In this document: piece after piece, positions 47,106 to 55,494 of the stretch | Numbering within the stretch: the first letter of the stretch is position 1 | How the letters are laid out: each line of letters opens with the position of its first letter | Source of the DNA: Rhizobium sp. NFR03 | GTDB taxonomy: Bacteria; Pseudomonadota; Alphaproteobacteria; Rhizobiales; Rhizobiaceae | Direction of reading: 5' to 3' | Length of the DNA stretch: 64,000 nt | Assembly: GCF_900111275.1 (NCBI RefSeq) | Contig: NZ_FOGR01000002.1 | Span: 62,001-126,000, forward strand | Notes under the pieces: model-generated | Seen by the model: the letters and a program-made list of their open reading frames with translations, nothing else | The model's database searches: none | What the model was told of the DNA's origin: nothing | Position numbers and translations under genes: made by a program

Positions 47106-48689
47106 TCACGCCGCCTTGGCGACGTGATATTCCTTGATGGCGACCATCTTGATCGCCTTCCAGCGTTCCGCTTCGTAGTTCAGCGAGAAGCTGTCCTGCG
47201 CCAGGAAAACTGGATCGCCGTCGAGGTCGCGGGCGATGTCGCCGCGCCGCGCGGTGATGAAGCGGTCGAGTTCGCCGGGCTCGCTGGAGGAGACCCAGCG
47301 GCAGATCGAGAAGCGTGCCATTTCGAACGAGACGGGCAGGCCGTATTCGCCTTGCAGCCGCTCCTTGAGAACGTCGAGCTGGAGGGCGCCGACGACGCCG
47401 ACGATGGCCGGGGAGCCGTCTTCGGGCGAAAACAGCTGCACGACACCCTCTTCGGCCATCTGCTGCAAGGCTTCCTTGAGCTTCTTCGCCTTCATGGCAT
47501 CCTCCAGCCGCACGCGGCGCAGGATTTCCGGCGAGAAGTTCGGCACGCCCTGGAAGACGAGGTTCTCGCCCTCGGTCAGCGTATCGCCGATGCGCAGCGT
47601 GCCGTGGTTGGGAATGCCGACCACGTCGCCTGCATAAGCCGTATCGGCCAGCTGGCGCTGCGAGGCAAAGAAGAACTGCGGGGCGGTAAGGCCGAGCTGC
47701 TTGCCCGTGCGGGCGAGCCGCGCCTTCATGCCGCGCTCCAGCTTGCCCGAGCAGATGCGGGCAAAGGCGATGCGGTCGCGATGGTTCGGGTCCATATTGG
47801 CCTGAATCTTGAAGACGAAGGCTGTCATCTTGTCTTCGCTCGCATGCACGGTGCGGATATCGGCCACCTGATCGCGCGGCGGCGGGGCCATGGCGCCGAG
47901 CGCGTTGATGAGGTCGCGCACACCGTAATTGCGCAGCGCCGAGCCGAAGAACACCGGCGTCATGTGGCCCTCGAGAAAGGCTTGCCTGTCGAACGGCCGG
48001 CAGGCTTCGATCGCGAGTTCGGTCTCCTCGATGAAGGTGGCGCGCTCGTTTTCCGGCAGCCGGTCGGCGACGGCCTGCGGGCCGTTGACCTTCAGGGCCT
48101 CCACCTGCGTATCCGAGCCGCGCACCGTGTTTTCGGCGAGATAGTAGGAGCCGCAGAAGCTCTTCGAGCGGCCGATGGGCCAGGTGATCGGCGCCGTGTC
48201 GAGGGCGAGCTTCTCCTCGACCTCGTCGAGGATCTCGAAGGGATCGCGGCTTTCACGGTCCATCTTGTTGATGAAGGTGATGATCGGGATGTCGCGCATG
48301 CGACAGACTTCGAACAGCTTCAGGGTCCGCGGCTCGATGCCCTTGGCGGCGTCGATCACCATGACGGCGGCATCCACCGCCGTCAGCGTGCGATAGGTGT
48401 CGTCGGCGAAGTCCTCGTGGCCGGGCGTGTCGAGAATGTTGAAGACATTGCCGTCATATTCGAACGTCATGACGGAGGTGACGACCGAGATGCCGCGCTC
48501 GCGCTCGATCTTCATCCAGTCCGACCGCGTCTGGATACGGTCCTTCTTCGCCTTGACCTCGCCGGCCAGCTGGATCGCGCCGCCGAACAGCAGCAGCTTT
48601 TCGGTCAGCGTCGTCTTGCCCGCGTCGGGGTGTGCGATGATCGCGAAGGTTCGGCGGCGGGAGACCGCATCGGCAAGCGTTTCAGCCAT
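47106..48689 (-). CDS. prfC: Peptide chain release factor 3
   Basis: Translational GTPase recycling RF1/RF2 after termination. 527 residues. G1 AHPDAGKTTLTEKLL, G3 DTPGHEDF, G4 NKMDRESRDP, then the RF3-type domain II and C-terminal domain (GVVGALQLDVLKERLQGEYG). Length and the RF3-specific region after G4 separate it from EF-G and LepA. It diverges from dut. Confidence 0.95.
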   Translation of the reverse strand: MAETLADAVSRRRTFAIIAHPDAGKTTLTEKLLLFGGAIQLAGEVKAKKDRIQTRSDWMKIERERGISVVTSVMTFEYDGNVFNILDTPGHEDFADDTYRTLTAVDAAVMVIDAAKGIEPRTLKLFEVCRMRDIPIITFINKMDRESRDPFEILDEVEEKLALDTAPITWPIGRSKSFCGSYYLAENTVRGSDTQVEALKVNGPQAVADRLPENERATFIEETELAIEACRPFDRQAFLEGHMTPVFFGSALRNYGVRDLINALGAMAPPPRDQVADIRTVHASEDKMTAFVFKIQANMDPNHRDRIAFARICSGKLERGMKARLARTGKQLGLTAPQFFFASQRQLADTAYAGDVVGIPNHGTLRIGDTLTEGENLVFQGVPNFSPEILRRVRLEDAMKAKKLKEALQQMAEEGVVQLFSPEDGSPAIVGVVGALQLDVLKERLQGEYGLPVSFEMARFSICRWVSSSEPGELDRFITARRGDIARDLDGDPVFLAQDSFSLNYEAERWKAIKMVAIKEYHVAKAA

Positions 48690-48801
48690 CGGGATTGTCC
48701 TGTTTTGCAGGGCTTATCTAGCGATATGAAGGCCGATATGCAATTGACGCCGTTGACGCCGTCATCCCGGCGTTTGCACCCGCCTTTCGAAGGAGCCGAT
48801 C

Positions 48802-49266
48802 ATGCCGGACGTTCTCGGTCCCGTTCTCGCCCTCATCCGTCTTCCGCATGGAGAGGGGCTGGCGCTGCCGGCCTATGAGAGCCGCGGTGCCGCAGGCATG
48901 GACCTGCGGGCGGCCGTGCCCGCGGACGAGCCGCTGGTGCTGTCGCCAGGGACCCGTGCGCTGGTGCCGACCGGTTTCATCTTCGAAATCCCGCAGGGGT
49001 TCGAGGGGCAGGTGCGGCCGCGCTCGGGCCTTGCCTTCAAGAACGGCATCACCTGCCTGAATACGCCGGGCACGATCGACAGCGATTATCGCGGCGAGGT
49101 GAAGGTGCTGCTGATAAATCATGGTTCGCAGGCCTTCATCATCACCCGCGACATGCGCATCGCCCAGATGGTTATCGCTCCGGTGACGCAGGCGCGCGTG
49201 GTGGAGGCCACGGACGTTTCGCAGACGGAGCGCGGTGCCGGCGGCTTCGGTTCGACCGGCGTCTGA
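48802..49266 (+). CDS. dut: Deoxyuridine 5'-triphosphate nucleotidohydrolase
   Basis: Trimeric dUTPase producing dUMP and keeping uracil out of DNA. 154 residues with all five motifs: [44 protein letters not shown] and [10 protein letters not shown]. The ATG has AAGGAG at good spacing. Divergent from prfC by 112 bases. Confidence 0.96.
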   Translation: MPDVLGPVLALIRLPHGEGLALPAYESRGAAGMDLRAAVPADEPLVLSPGTRALVPTGFIFEIPQGFEGQVRPRSGLAFKNGITCLNTPGTIDSDYRGEVKVLLINHGSQAFIITRDMRIAQMVIAPVTQARVVEATDVSQTERGAGGFGSTGV

Positions 49267-49334
49267 GGCCTGCGCGCAAGCGCTGCTTGTCAAGGCTTCA
49301 CGAAATTGTGCGCTGCATCATCGTAAGGATCTGC

Positions 49335-49368
49335 TTGACTCGTTAACATACACTCGTGTTTGTATAGT
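49335..49368 (+). promoter_or_regulatory. acrAB promoter with embedded TetR-type operator
   Basis: TTGACT (49335-49340) and TTGTAT (49360-49365; spacer 19) or overlapping TATAGT form a plausible promoter. Between and over the -10 lies ACATACAC-TC-GTGTTTGT (49346-49363), an 18-bp palindrome with one mismatched pair. It resembles the AcrR-type operator (ACATAC... half site). Repressor bound here would block RNA polymerase. Confidence 0.6.
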
Positions 49369-49476
49369 GCTCGACCTGCCCTGAACCCATTTTCGGGACG
49401 CTGTCTGATTCTCGTTTCCTCCGGCCGACGCCATGATGTCTCATGCGCGCTCCGGTCTTTTTCGTGGGACCTATTT

Positions 49477-50793
49477 ATGCGGACCAATCGTCTGACGCTC
49501 GCCGCTCTTCTCATCAGCGCGGCTTTCCTGAGTGCCTGCCAGCAGGAGGAGGAGAAGGCGCAGAGCCAGCCTGCGCCGCCCCCGTCCGAAGTCGCCGTCG
49601 TCACGACGAAGACCGAGGAGCTGCCGATCACCAACGAGCTTCCCGGCCGGATCGCCGCGACCCGCACGGCGGAAGTTCGCCCGCGTGTCTCCGGCATCGT
49701 GGTCGCGCGCGTGTTCGAGCAGGGCACAACGGTGCAGCAGGGCGACGTGCTCTACCGCATCGATCCCGCGCCGTTTCAGGTGCAGGTCGATAGCGCCGAG
49801 GCGACGCTCGCCCGTGCAAAGGCCGTCCAGAACCAGGCACGGATCACCGCCGAGCGGCAGGAGCAGCTGCGCCGGTCGAATGTTGCGACCCAGCAGAATT
49901 TCGACGATGCCGTCGCCCAGCTGGCAGCGGCCGATGCCGATGTGGCGATTGCCGAGGCCGGCGTCGCCTCCGCGCGCCTGAGCCTGCAATATACCAACGT
50001 TACCGCGCCGATCACCGGCCGCATCGGTCGCGCGCTCATCACCGAAGGCGCGCTGGTCAGCCAGAGCGGCACCGAGAATCTCGCCACGATCCAGCAGCTC
50101 GACCCTGTCTATGCCGACTTCACCCAGACGGCGACAGATGTCATCCGCCTGCGCAAGGCGCTGCAGGACGGCCAGCTGATGACGGATGCCAACGAGGCGG
50201 CCGCCCAGCTGTTGCTGGACGACGGCACGCCCTACCCGGAGAAGGGTCGTCTGCTCTTCTCGGAAGCGGCCGTGGATGAAACCACCGGCCAGATCACACT
50301 GCGCGGCGAATTCGCCAATCCGAACGGCGATCTCCTGCCCGGCATGTATGTCCGCGGCCTGATCCAGCAGGGCATCGAGCGCAATGCGATCGCCGTGCCG
50401 CAGCAGGCCATCCAGCGCGACACCGCCGGCAAGGCGCTCGTCTATGTCGTCAACGGCGAGAGCAAGGTCGAAATCCGCCCCGTGACCACGAGCCGCGTCG
50501 TCGGCGATCGCTGGGTCGTGTCGAACGGCCTGAAGCCCGACGAAAAAATCATCGTGGAAGGCTTCCAGAAGATCGGTCCCGGCGCGCCGGTGAAGGCCGT
50601 CGACTGGAACCCCGAGCCGCCGAAGCCGGCAGGCGAAGCGGCCCCCGCCGCCGCCGCGAAGCCGGAAGGCGAGCCTGCCGGCTCCGGTCAGGGGGGCAAC
50701 GATCCGGCCGGCCAGCCCGCTGCCGACGCCAAGCCCGCCGCTCCCGAAGGCGGCGCCAAGCCTGCTGAAGCGGCACCTGCACAAGCGAATTAA
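49477..50793 (+). CDS. acrA: RND efflux periplasmic adaptor (AcrA/MexA family)
   Basis: 438-residue lipoprotein adaptor. Lipobox LSACQQ with cysteine 21, lipoyl and alpha-hairpin domains (about 60-200, VFEQGTTVQQGDVLYRIDPAPF and LQYTNVTAPITGRIG), then the barrel and membrane-proximal domains. A C-terminal tail from about residue 375 is rich in Pro, Ala, Gly and Glu, longer than in E. coli AcrA. ATG 49477 fixes the signal peptide; an upstream in-frame start at 49360 overlaps the promoter. Followed after nine bases by acrB. Confidence 0.93.
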   Translation: MRTNRLTLAALLISAAFLSACQQEEEKAQSQPAPPPSEVAVVTTKTEELPITNELPGRIAATRTAEVRPRVSGIVVARVFEQGTTVQQGDVLYRIDPAPFQVQVDSAEATLARAKAVQNQARITAERQEQLRRSNVATQQNFDDAVAQLAAADADVAIAEAGVASARLSLQYTNVTAPITGRIGRALITEGALVSQSGTENLATIQQLDPVYADFTQTATDVIRLRKALQDGQLMTDANEAAAQLLLDDGTPYPEKGRLLFSEAAVDETTGQITLRGEFANPNGDLLPGMYVRGLIQQGIERNAIAVPQQAIQRDTAGKALVYVVNGESKVEIRPVTTSRVVGDRWVVSNGLKPDEKIIVEGFQKIGPGAPVKAVDWNPEPPKPAGEAAPAAAAKPEGEPAGSGQGGNDPAGQPAADAKPAAPEGGAKPAEAAPAQAN

Positions 50794-50802
50794 GGACGGT
50801 CC

Positions 50803-53800
50803 ATGCCCAGTTTCTTTATCGACCGGCCCATTTTCGCCTGGGTCGTCGCCCTCTTCATCATGATCGTCGGCATCATCGCGATCCCGTTCCTGCCGATCGC
50901 GCAGTATCCGAGCGTCGCGCCGCCGCAGATCAGCATTTCCGCCACCTATCCCGGCGCGTCCTCCACCGAGACGTATCAGGGTGTGACGCAGCTGATCGAG
51001 AACGAGCTGAACGGTATCGAGGGGCTCCAGTATTTCGAGTCCACGTCGAACGCCGCCGGCTCCGTCTCCATCAACGTCACCTTCGCGCCGGGCACGGACC
51101 CGGGTGACGCGGCCGTGGACGTGCAGAACCGCGTTCGCCGCGTCGAGCCGCGCCTTCCCGACGCGGTCACGCAGCAGGGCATTCAGGTCGATGAAGCCGG
51201 CTCCGGCTTCCTCCTGGTGATCTCGCTGACCTCCACCGACGGCTCCATGGATGCCATCGGGCTCGGAGACTATCTCAGCCGCAACGTGCTGAACGAAGTC
51301 CAGCGTATCGAAGGCGTCGGCCAGGCGCAGCTGTTCTCCTCCGAACGCTCCATGCGCATCTGGATCGACCCCGACAAGATGGTCGGCCTCAATCTGACGG
51401 CCGGCGACGTGACCAGCGCCATCCAGGCGCAGAACGCGCAGATCGCCGCCGGCTCGATCGGGGCGCAGCCGAACCCGATCACCCAGCAGGTCTCCGCTCC
51501 CGTTCTCGTCAAGGGCCAGCTGTCCTCGCCGGAAGAATTCGGAGCGATCGTGCTGCGGGCCAATCCCGACGGTTCGGCCGTGCGCCTGCGCGATGTCGCG
51601 CGCGTCGAGGTCGGCGGGCAGAGCTACGATACCTCGACCCGGCTGAACGGCCAGCCTTCGGCCGCCATCGCCGTCCAGCTGACCCCGACCGGCAACGCGC
51701 TCAACACGGCCACCCTGATCGAGGAGCGGATGGAAGAGCTGAAAGGCTATTTTCCCGCGGGCGTCGAATATTCGATTCCCTACAACACCGCGCCCTTCGT
51801 CGAGGTCTCGATCGAAAAGGTTCTCCACACGCTTCTGGAGGCCATGGCGCTCGTATTCCTCGTGATGTTCCTGTTCCTCCAGAACATCCGCTACACCCTC
51901 ATCCCGACGATCGTCGTGCCGGTCGCGCTGCTCGGCACCTGCGCCATCATGTATGCCGCGGGCTTCTCCATCAACGTGCTGACCATGTTCGCCATGGTTC
52001 TCGCCATCGGCATTCTCGTCGACGACGCGATCATCGTGGTCGAGAACGTCGAGCGCATCATGACGGAAGAGGGGCTGACGCCGAAGGAGGCGACGCGCAA
52101 GGCGATGGGCCAGATCACCGGCGCCGTCATCGGCATCACGCTGGTTCTCTCCGCCGTGTTCATTCCCATGGCCTTCTTCCCGGGTTCGGTCGGCGTCATC
52201 TACCAGCAGTTCTCGCTGACCATGGTGACCTCGATCCTGTTCTCCGCCTTCCTGGCGCTGTCGCTGACGCCGGCGCTTGCCGGCAGCTTCCTGAAGCAGA
52301 TCCCGAAGGGCCAGCACCAGCAGAAGCGCGGCTTCTTCGGCATGTTCAACCGCGGCTTCGACAAGACCTCGCACGGCTACAGCGGCTGGGTCTCGTGGAT
52401 GATCAAGCGGTCCGGCCGCTTCATCCTCGTCTACCTCGTCATCGTCGCGGCCATGGGCTACCTGTTCATGCGCCTTCCCTCGGCCTTCCTGCCGAACGAG
52501 GACCAGGGCTACATCATCGTTTCCATGCAGCTTCCCTCCGAAGCCACCGCCAACCGGACGACCGAGGTCATCCAGCAGGTGGAAGGTTTCTTCGGCAAGG
52601 AAAGCGCCGTGGAGCGCATCATCGCCATCAACGGCTTCTCCTTCTCCGGCTCGGGCCAGAACGCCGCTCTCGCCTTCATCACGCTGAAGGACTGGGCGGA
52701 CCGGGGCGCGGACGATTCCGCGGCATCGATCGCCATGCGCGCCTCCATCGCGTTCAGCCAGATCCGCGATGCGATCGCCTTTGCGCTGTCGCCGCCGCCG
52801 ATTCAGGGGCTTGGCACCAGCAACGGCTTCGAGTTCCGCCTTCAGGATCGCGCCGGCCAGGGCGATACGGCGCTGGCGGCTGCCCGCGACCAGCTTCTCG
52901 GCCTTGCCGCGAAAAGCTCGATCCTTGCCGGCGTTCGCGTGGACGGCCTGCCGGACGTCGCCCAGCTCAACCTGATCGTGGACCGCGAGAAGGCCAACAC
53001 CTTCGGCGTCGCCTTTGCCGACATCAATGCCACGATCTCGACCAATCTCGGCTCCACCTACGTCAACGACTTTCCGAATTCCGGACGTCTGCAGCGCGTG
53101 ACCGTGCAGGCCGACGAGAGCAAGCGCACCAAGCCGTCGGACCTGCTCACGCTCAACGTGCGCAATACGAACGGCGGCATGGTCCCCCTCTCGGCCTTCT
53201 CGTCCATCGAGTGGCAGATGGGTCCGGCGCAGACCGTCGGCTATAACGGCTATCCCTCGATCCGTATCTCGGGCCAGGCGACACCCGGCCACTCCTCGGG
53301 CGAGGCGATTGCGGAAATGGAACGGCTCATGACCCAGCTGCCCTCGGGCTTTGCCTATGAGTGGTCGGGCCAGTCGCGCGAGGAAATCCAGTCCGGTTCG
53401 CAGGCCCCGCTTCTCATCGGCCTGTCCTGCCTTCTGATCTTCCTGTGCCTTGCCGCGCTCTACGAAAGCTGGTCGATTCCGATCTCGGTCATGCTCGTCG
53501 TTCCCCTCGGCATCATCGGCGCGGTCCTCGCGATCCTGCTCCGCGACATGTCCAACGACGTCTACTTCAAGGTGGGCCTGATCACGATCATGGGTCTGTC
53601 CGCCAAGAACGCGATCCTGATCATCGAGTTCGCCAAGGAGCAGATGGAGGCGGGCAAGTCGCTGATGGACGCGACGATCGAGGCGGCGCATCTTCGCTTC
53701 CGCCCGATCCTCATGACCTCGCTCGCCTTCACGCTCGGCGTCGTGCCGCTCGCGATTGCCAGCGGTGCTTCGGCGGCCAGCCAGAACGCCATCGGCACCG

Positions 53801-53967
53801 GCGTTCTCGGCGGCATGATCTCGGCGACGATCCTCGCGATCTTCTTCGTGCCCGTCTTCTTCGTGTTCGTCATGAAGATCTTCCAGCGCGGCAAGAAGAA
53901 CGAGCACACCAAACCGGCTTCCGGCGCAACGGCTGGCCACACAGCTGGCACGACACCGGCCGAGTGA
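50803..53967 (+). CDS. acrB: RND multidrug efflux transporter (AcrB/MexB, HAE1 family)
   Basis: 1054-residue inner-membrane proton/drug antiporter. It begins PSFFIDRPIFAWVVALFIM, with twelve helices and two large periplasmic loops. The proton-relay aspartates fall at 407 and 408 (GILVDDAIIVVENVER), the same numbers as in E. coli AcrB, and the TM10 lysine is K935 in GLSAKNAILIIEF. With AcrA and an outer-membrane channel encoded elsewhere it should expel hydrophobic and amphiphilic compounds. HAE1 length excludes heavy-metal RND types. Confidence 0.95.
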   Translation: MPSFFIDRPIFAWVVALFIMIVGIIAIPFLPIAQYPSVAPPQISISATYPGASSTETYQGVTQLIENELNGIEGLQYFESTSNAAGSVSINVTFAPGTDPGDAAVDVQNRVRRVEPRLPDAVTQQGIQVDEAGSGFLLVISLTSTDGSMDAIGLGDYLSRNVLNEVQRIEGVGQAQLFSSERSMRIWIDPDKMVGLNLTAGDVTSAIQAQNAQIAAGSIGAQPNPITQQVSAPVLVKGQLSSPEEFGAIVLRANPDGSAVRLRDVARVEVGGQSYDTSTRLNGQPSAAIAVQLTPTGNALNTATLIEERMEELKGYFPAGVEYSIPYNTAPFVEVSIEKVLHTLLEAMALVFLVMFLFLQNIRYTLIPTIVVPVALLGTCAIMYAAGFSINVLTMFAMVLAIGILVDDAIIVVENVERIMTEEGLTPKEATRKAMGQITGAVIGITLVLSAVFIPMAFFPGSVGVIYQQFSLTMVTSILFSAFLALSLTPALAGSFLKQIPKGQHQQKRGFFGMFNRGFDKTSHGYSGWVSWMIKRSGRFILVYLVIVAAMGYLFMRLPSAFLPNEDQGYIIVSMQLPSEATANRTTEVIQQVEGFFGKESAVERIIAINGFSFSGSGQNAALAFITLKDWADRGADDSAASIAMRASIAFSQIRDAIAFALSPPPIQGLGTSNGFEFRLQDRAGQGDTALAAARDQLLGLAAKSSILAGVRVDGLPDVAQLNLIVDREKANTFGVAFADINATISTNLGSTYVNDFPNSGRLQRVTVQADESKRTKPSDLLTLNVRNTNGGMVPLSAFSSIEWQMGPAQTVGYNGYPSIRISGQATPGHSSGEAIAEMERLMTQLPSGFAYEWSGQSREEIQSGSQAPLLIGLSCLLIFLCLAALYESWSIPISVMLVVPLGIIGAVLAILLRDMSNDVYFKVGLITIMGLSAKNAILIIEFAKEQMEAGKSLMDATIEAAHLRFRPILMTSLAFTLGVVPLAIASGASAASQNAIGTGVLGGMISATILAIFFVPVFFVFVMKIFQRGKKNEHTKPASGATAGHTAGTTPAE

Positions 53968-53975
53968 TCGCGGTT

Positions 53976-54024
53976 CCGGCCTGCCTGAGGGCAGGCCGGC
54001 CCCCCTCTCGAAGAGGCTTGGGGG
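53976..54024. terminator. Two GC-rich hairpins between acrB and the tetR gene
   Basis: CCGGCCTGCC-TGAG-GGCAGGCCGG (53976-53999) is a perfect 10-bp stem; CCTCT-CGA-AGAGG with flanking C5/G5 follows at 54000-54024. No T run follows, so this is more likely an attenuator or RNA-stability element than a classical terminator. Confidence 0.5.
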
Positions 54025-54052
54025 AAGGCTTGTGGGAGGCTTGAGACAGACC

Positions 54053-54673
54053 ATGCGGCGGACGAAGGCAAAAGCTGAGGAAACGCGCAACCGCATCCTG
54101 AATGCGGCGGAGCACGTCTTCTTCGAGAAGGGCGTCTCCAATGCGACGCTCGAGGATGTCGCCTCGGCAGCCGGCGTCACCCGTGGCGCCATCTACTGGC
54201 ACTTCCAGAACAAGGCCGATATCTTTCTGGAGCTCTACAAGGCGGTGCCTCTGCCCGACGAGGAACTGTTGCGCGGCGAAATCGAAAATGCCGGTATCGA
54301 CATCCTCGCCCATATCGAGGCGGTCGCCGGCGAATGGCTTGATGTCATGGCGAGCGACGAACAGCGCCAGCGCATCCTCACCATCCTCCTGCGATGCGAT
54401 TATACGAGCGACCTCGCACCCGTTCTCGGACGGCAGCAGGAAATCGACGACGAGCACACGCGGTATCTCGAAGATGCGTTCGGCAAGGCCGCGTCGCGGG
54501 GGGCGCTTAGCGGTTCCTGGACGCCGGCGAGCGCTGCCCGTGCGCTGCGCTGGATGATCAAGGGCCTGTGCAGCGAATGGCTCCTCTTCGGCCGCCGCTT
54601 CGACCTTGCCCATGAAGGCCGGCAGGGCCTCTCCCGCCTTTTCGGCTGCTTTCGGAATGCGCGGGCGAGCTGA
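54053..54673 (+). CDS. TetR/AcrR family repressor of the RND pump
   Basis: 206 residues. HTH at about 12-58 (RNRILNAAEHVFFEKGVSNATLEDVASAAGVTRGAIYWHF is split across it, ending in the classic AIYWHF), then a ligand-binding C-terminal domain of the AcrR type. It lies 85 bases downstream of acrB on the same strand. The palindrome in the acrA promoter is its likely target. ATG 54053 is chosen; GTG 54032 or TTG 54041 are in frame. Confidence 0.88.
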   Translation: MRRTKAKAEETRNRILNAAEHVFFEKGVSNATLEDVASAAGVTRGAIYWHFQNKADIFLELYKAVPLPDEELLRGEIENAGIDILAHIEAVAGEWLDVMASDEQRQRILTILLRCDYTSDLAPVLGRQQEIDDEHTRYLEDAFGKAASRGALSGSWTPASAARALRWMIKGLCSEWLLFGRRFDLAHEGRQGLSRLFGCFRNARAS

Positions 54674-54857
54674 GCATTCCTGGCGATGGCGGGCAGCGGT
54701 ATAAAATACGGGCGTCCCGAGTGTGGTGCACGCAGCTTGACGGTCCAGCATAAAGCCGTTGAAGCGCGAACGCCGTTAAAACCAGCTGCCGAAAGACGAA
54801 AGCTGAGAATTTCGTATGTTGCCGCCCGTATCTAAAACGCGATCACCGATAGCTTGT

Positions 54858-55151
54858 TTAAAGAGTTCGCGGCCAGTTCTGAGACGTGTGAAGCACGGTT
54901 AGTATTTGAATGTCATCACTCGTGACACGATACGGGAGAATGTAGGATACATCTGGAAGGACCAGCTCCCGCGTATTCTCGATGCGTCCAACCCGACCCA
55001 TGGCAGGCTGCTCCGTCAATGTTTCAGCCGCAGAGACGATACGGGACACGACACGGGCAGCGGCGAGCGGCTCGTCCTTTTCGATATAAGCAGCGATTTC
55101 ATCAAGTCGCCGCAGCGCTCTTCGTGTCCAGCGAAGAGATTTTCTCCTCAT
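54858..55151 (-). CDS. RelE/ParE family toxin
   Basis: 97-residue basic protein of the ParE/RelE fold: RWTRRALRRLDEIAAYIEKD, RELVLPDVSYILPYRV and ILTVLHTSQNWP. ParE members poison gyrase and RelE members cut mRNA; the sequence resembles the ParE branch more but this cannot be settled by eye. Its ATG overlaps the antitoxin stop by four bases (ATGA), the standard arrangement. Confidence 0.88.
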   Translation of the reverse strand: MRRKSLRWTRRALRRLDEIAAYIEKDEPLAAARVVSRIVSAAETLTEQPAMGRVGRIENTRELVLPDVSYILPYRVTSDDIQILTVLHTSQNWPRTL

Positions 55152-55393
55152 GACGGGCGGACTGATGTCACGTATTTGGCGACAAGCTTCGCCACGTCGT
55201 CGGCGCTGGCGAACTCACCACGGTCGGCTTCCGCCAGGCCGTTTTCGATCTCGGCAAGCTGCCATTCCTCTCGGGCGATAAAGTCCTCGATTGCCTGTGC
55301 GGCTATGTAAGAGCGAGAACGATCAAGCTTTTCGGCCAACTGGTCGAGCCTCGCAGCCGTTTCGTCCGGCACCTGCACGGTGAATGCGGTCAT
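55148..55393 (-). CDS. Ribbon-helix-helix (CopG/ParD) antitoxin
   Basis: 81 residues. N-terminal strand FTVQVPDETAARLDQLAEKLDRSRSYIAAQAIEDFI is a ribbon-helix-helix DNA-binding domain (split here across residues 3-40). The acidic C-terminal part should wrap the toxin. AAAGGA lies seven bases before the ATG. It precedes and overlaps the toxin gene, and an inverted repeat directly upstream is the expected autoregulatory operator. Confidence 0.9.
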   Translation of the reverse strand: MTAFTVQVPDETAARLDQLAEKLDRSRSYIAAQAIEDFIAREEWQLAEIENGLAEADRGEFASADDVAKLVAKYVTSVRPS

Positions 55394-55409
55394 GATGCAT
55401 CCTTTCCTA

Positions 55410-55434
55410 GGTTCACCCTAATCTGTCGTGAACC
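55410..55434 (-). promoter_or_regulatory. Operator-like inverted repeat of the toxin-antitoxin pair
   Basis: GGTTCAC (55410-55416) and GTGAACC (55428-55434), perfect 7-bp arms with an 11-base spacer, 17 bases upstream of the antitoxin ATG. Position fits binding by the ribbon-helix-helix antitoxin. Confidence 0.6.
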
Positions 55435-55494
55435 ATTATGCGTCGTCAAGGGATCGCCGATCTGCGGCGTCGGTGCCGACCGCCGTGACCTCGG

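Noticed and set aside
49471-54192. Very long antisense open frames opposite acrAB, polA (55498-58677), macAB (25503-28793) and iolC-iolD (35375-39289)
   Set aside because: They mirror the third-position GC bias of real genes on the other strand; translations are charged low-complexity sequence with no family resemblance, while the sense frames are unmistakable.
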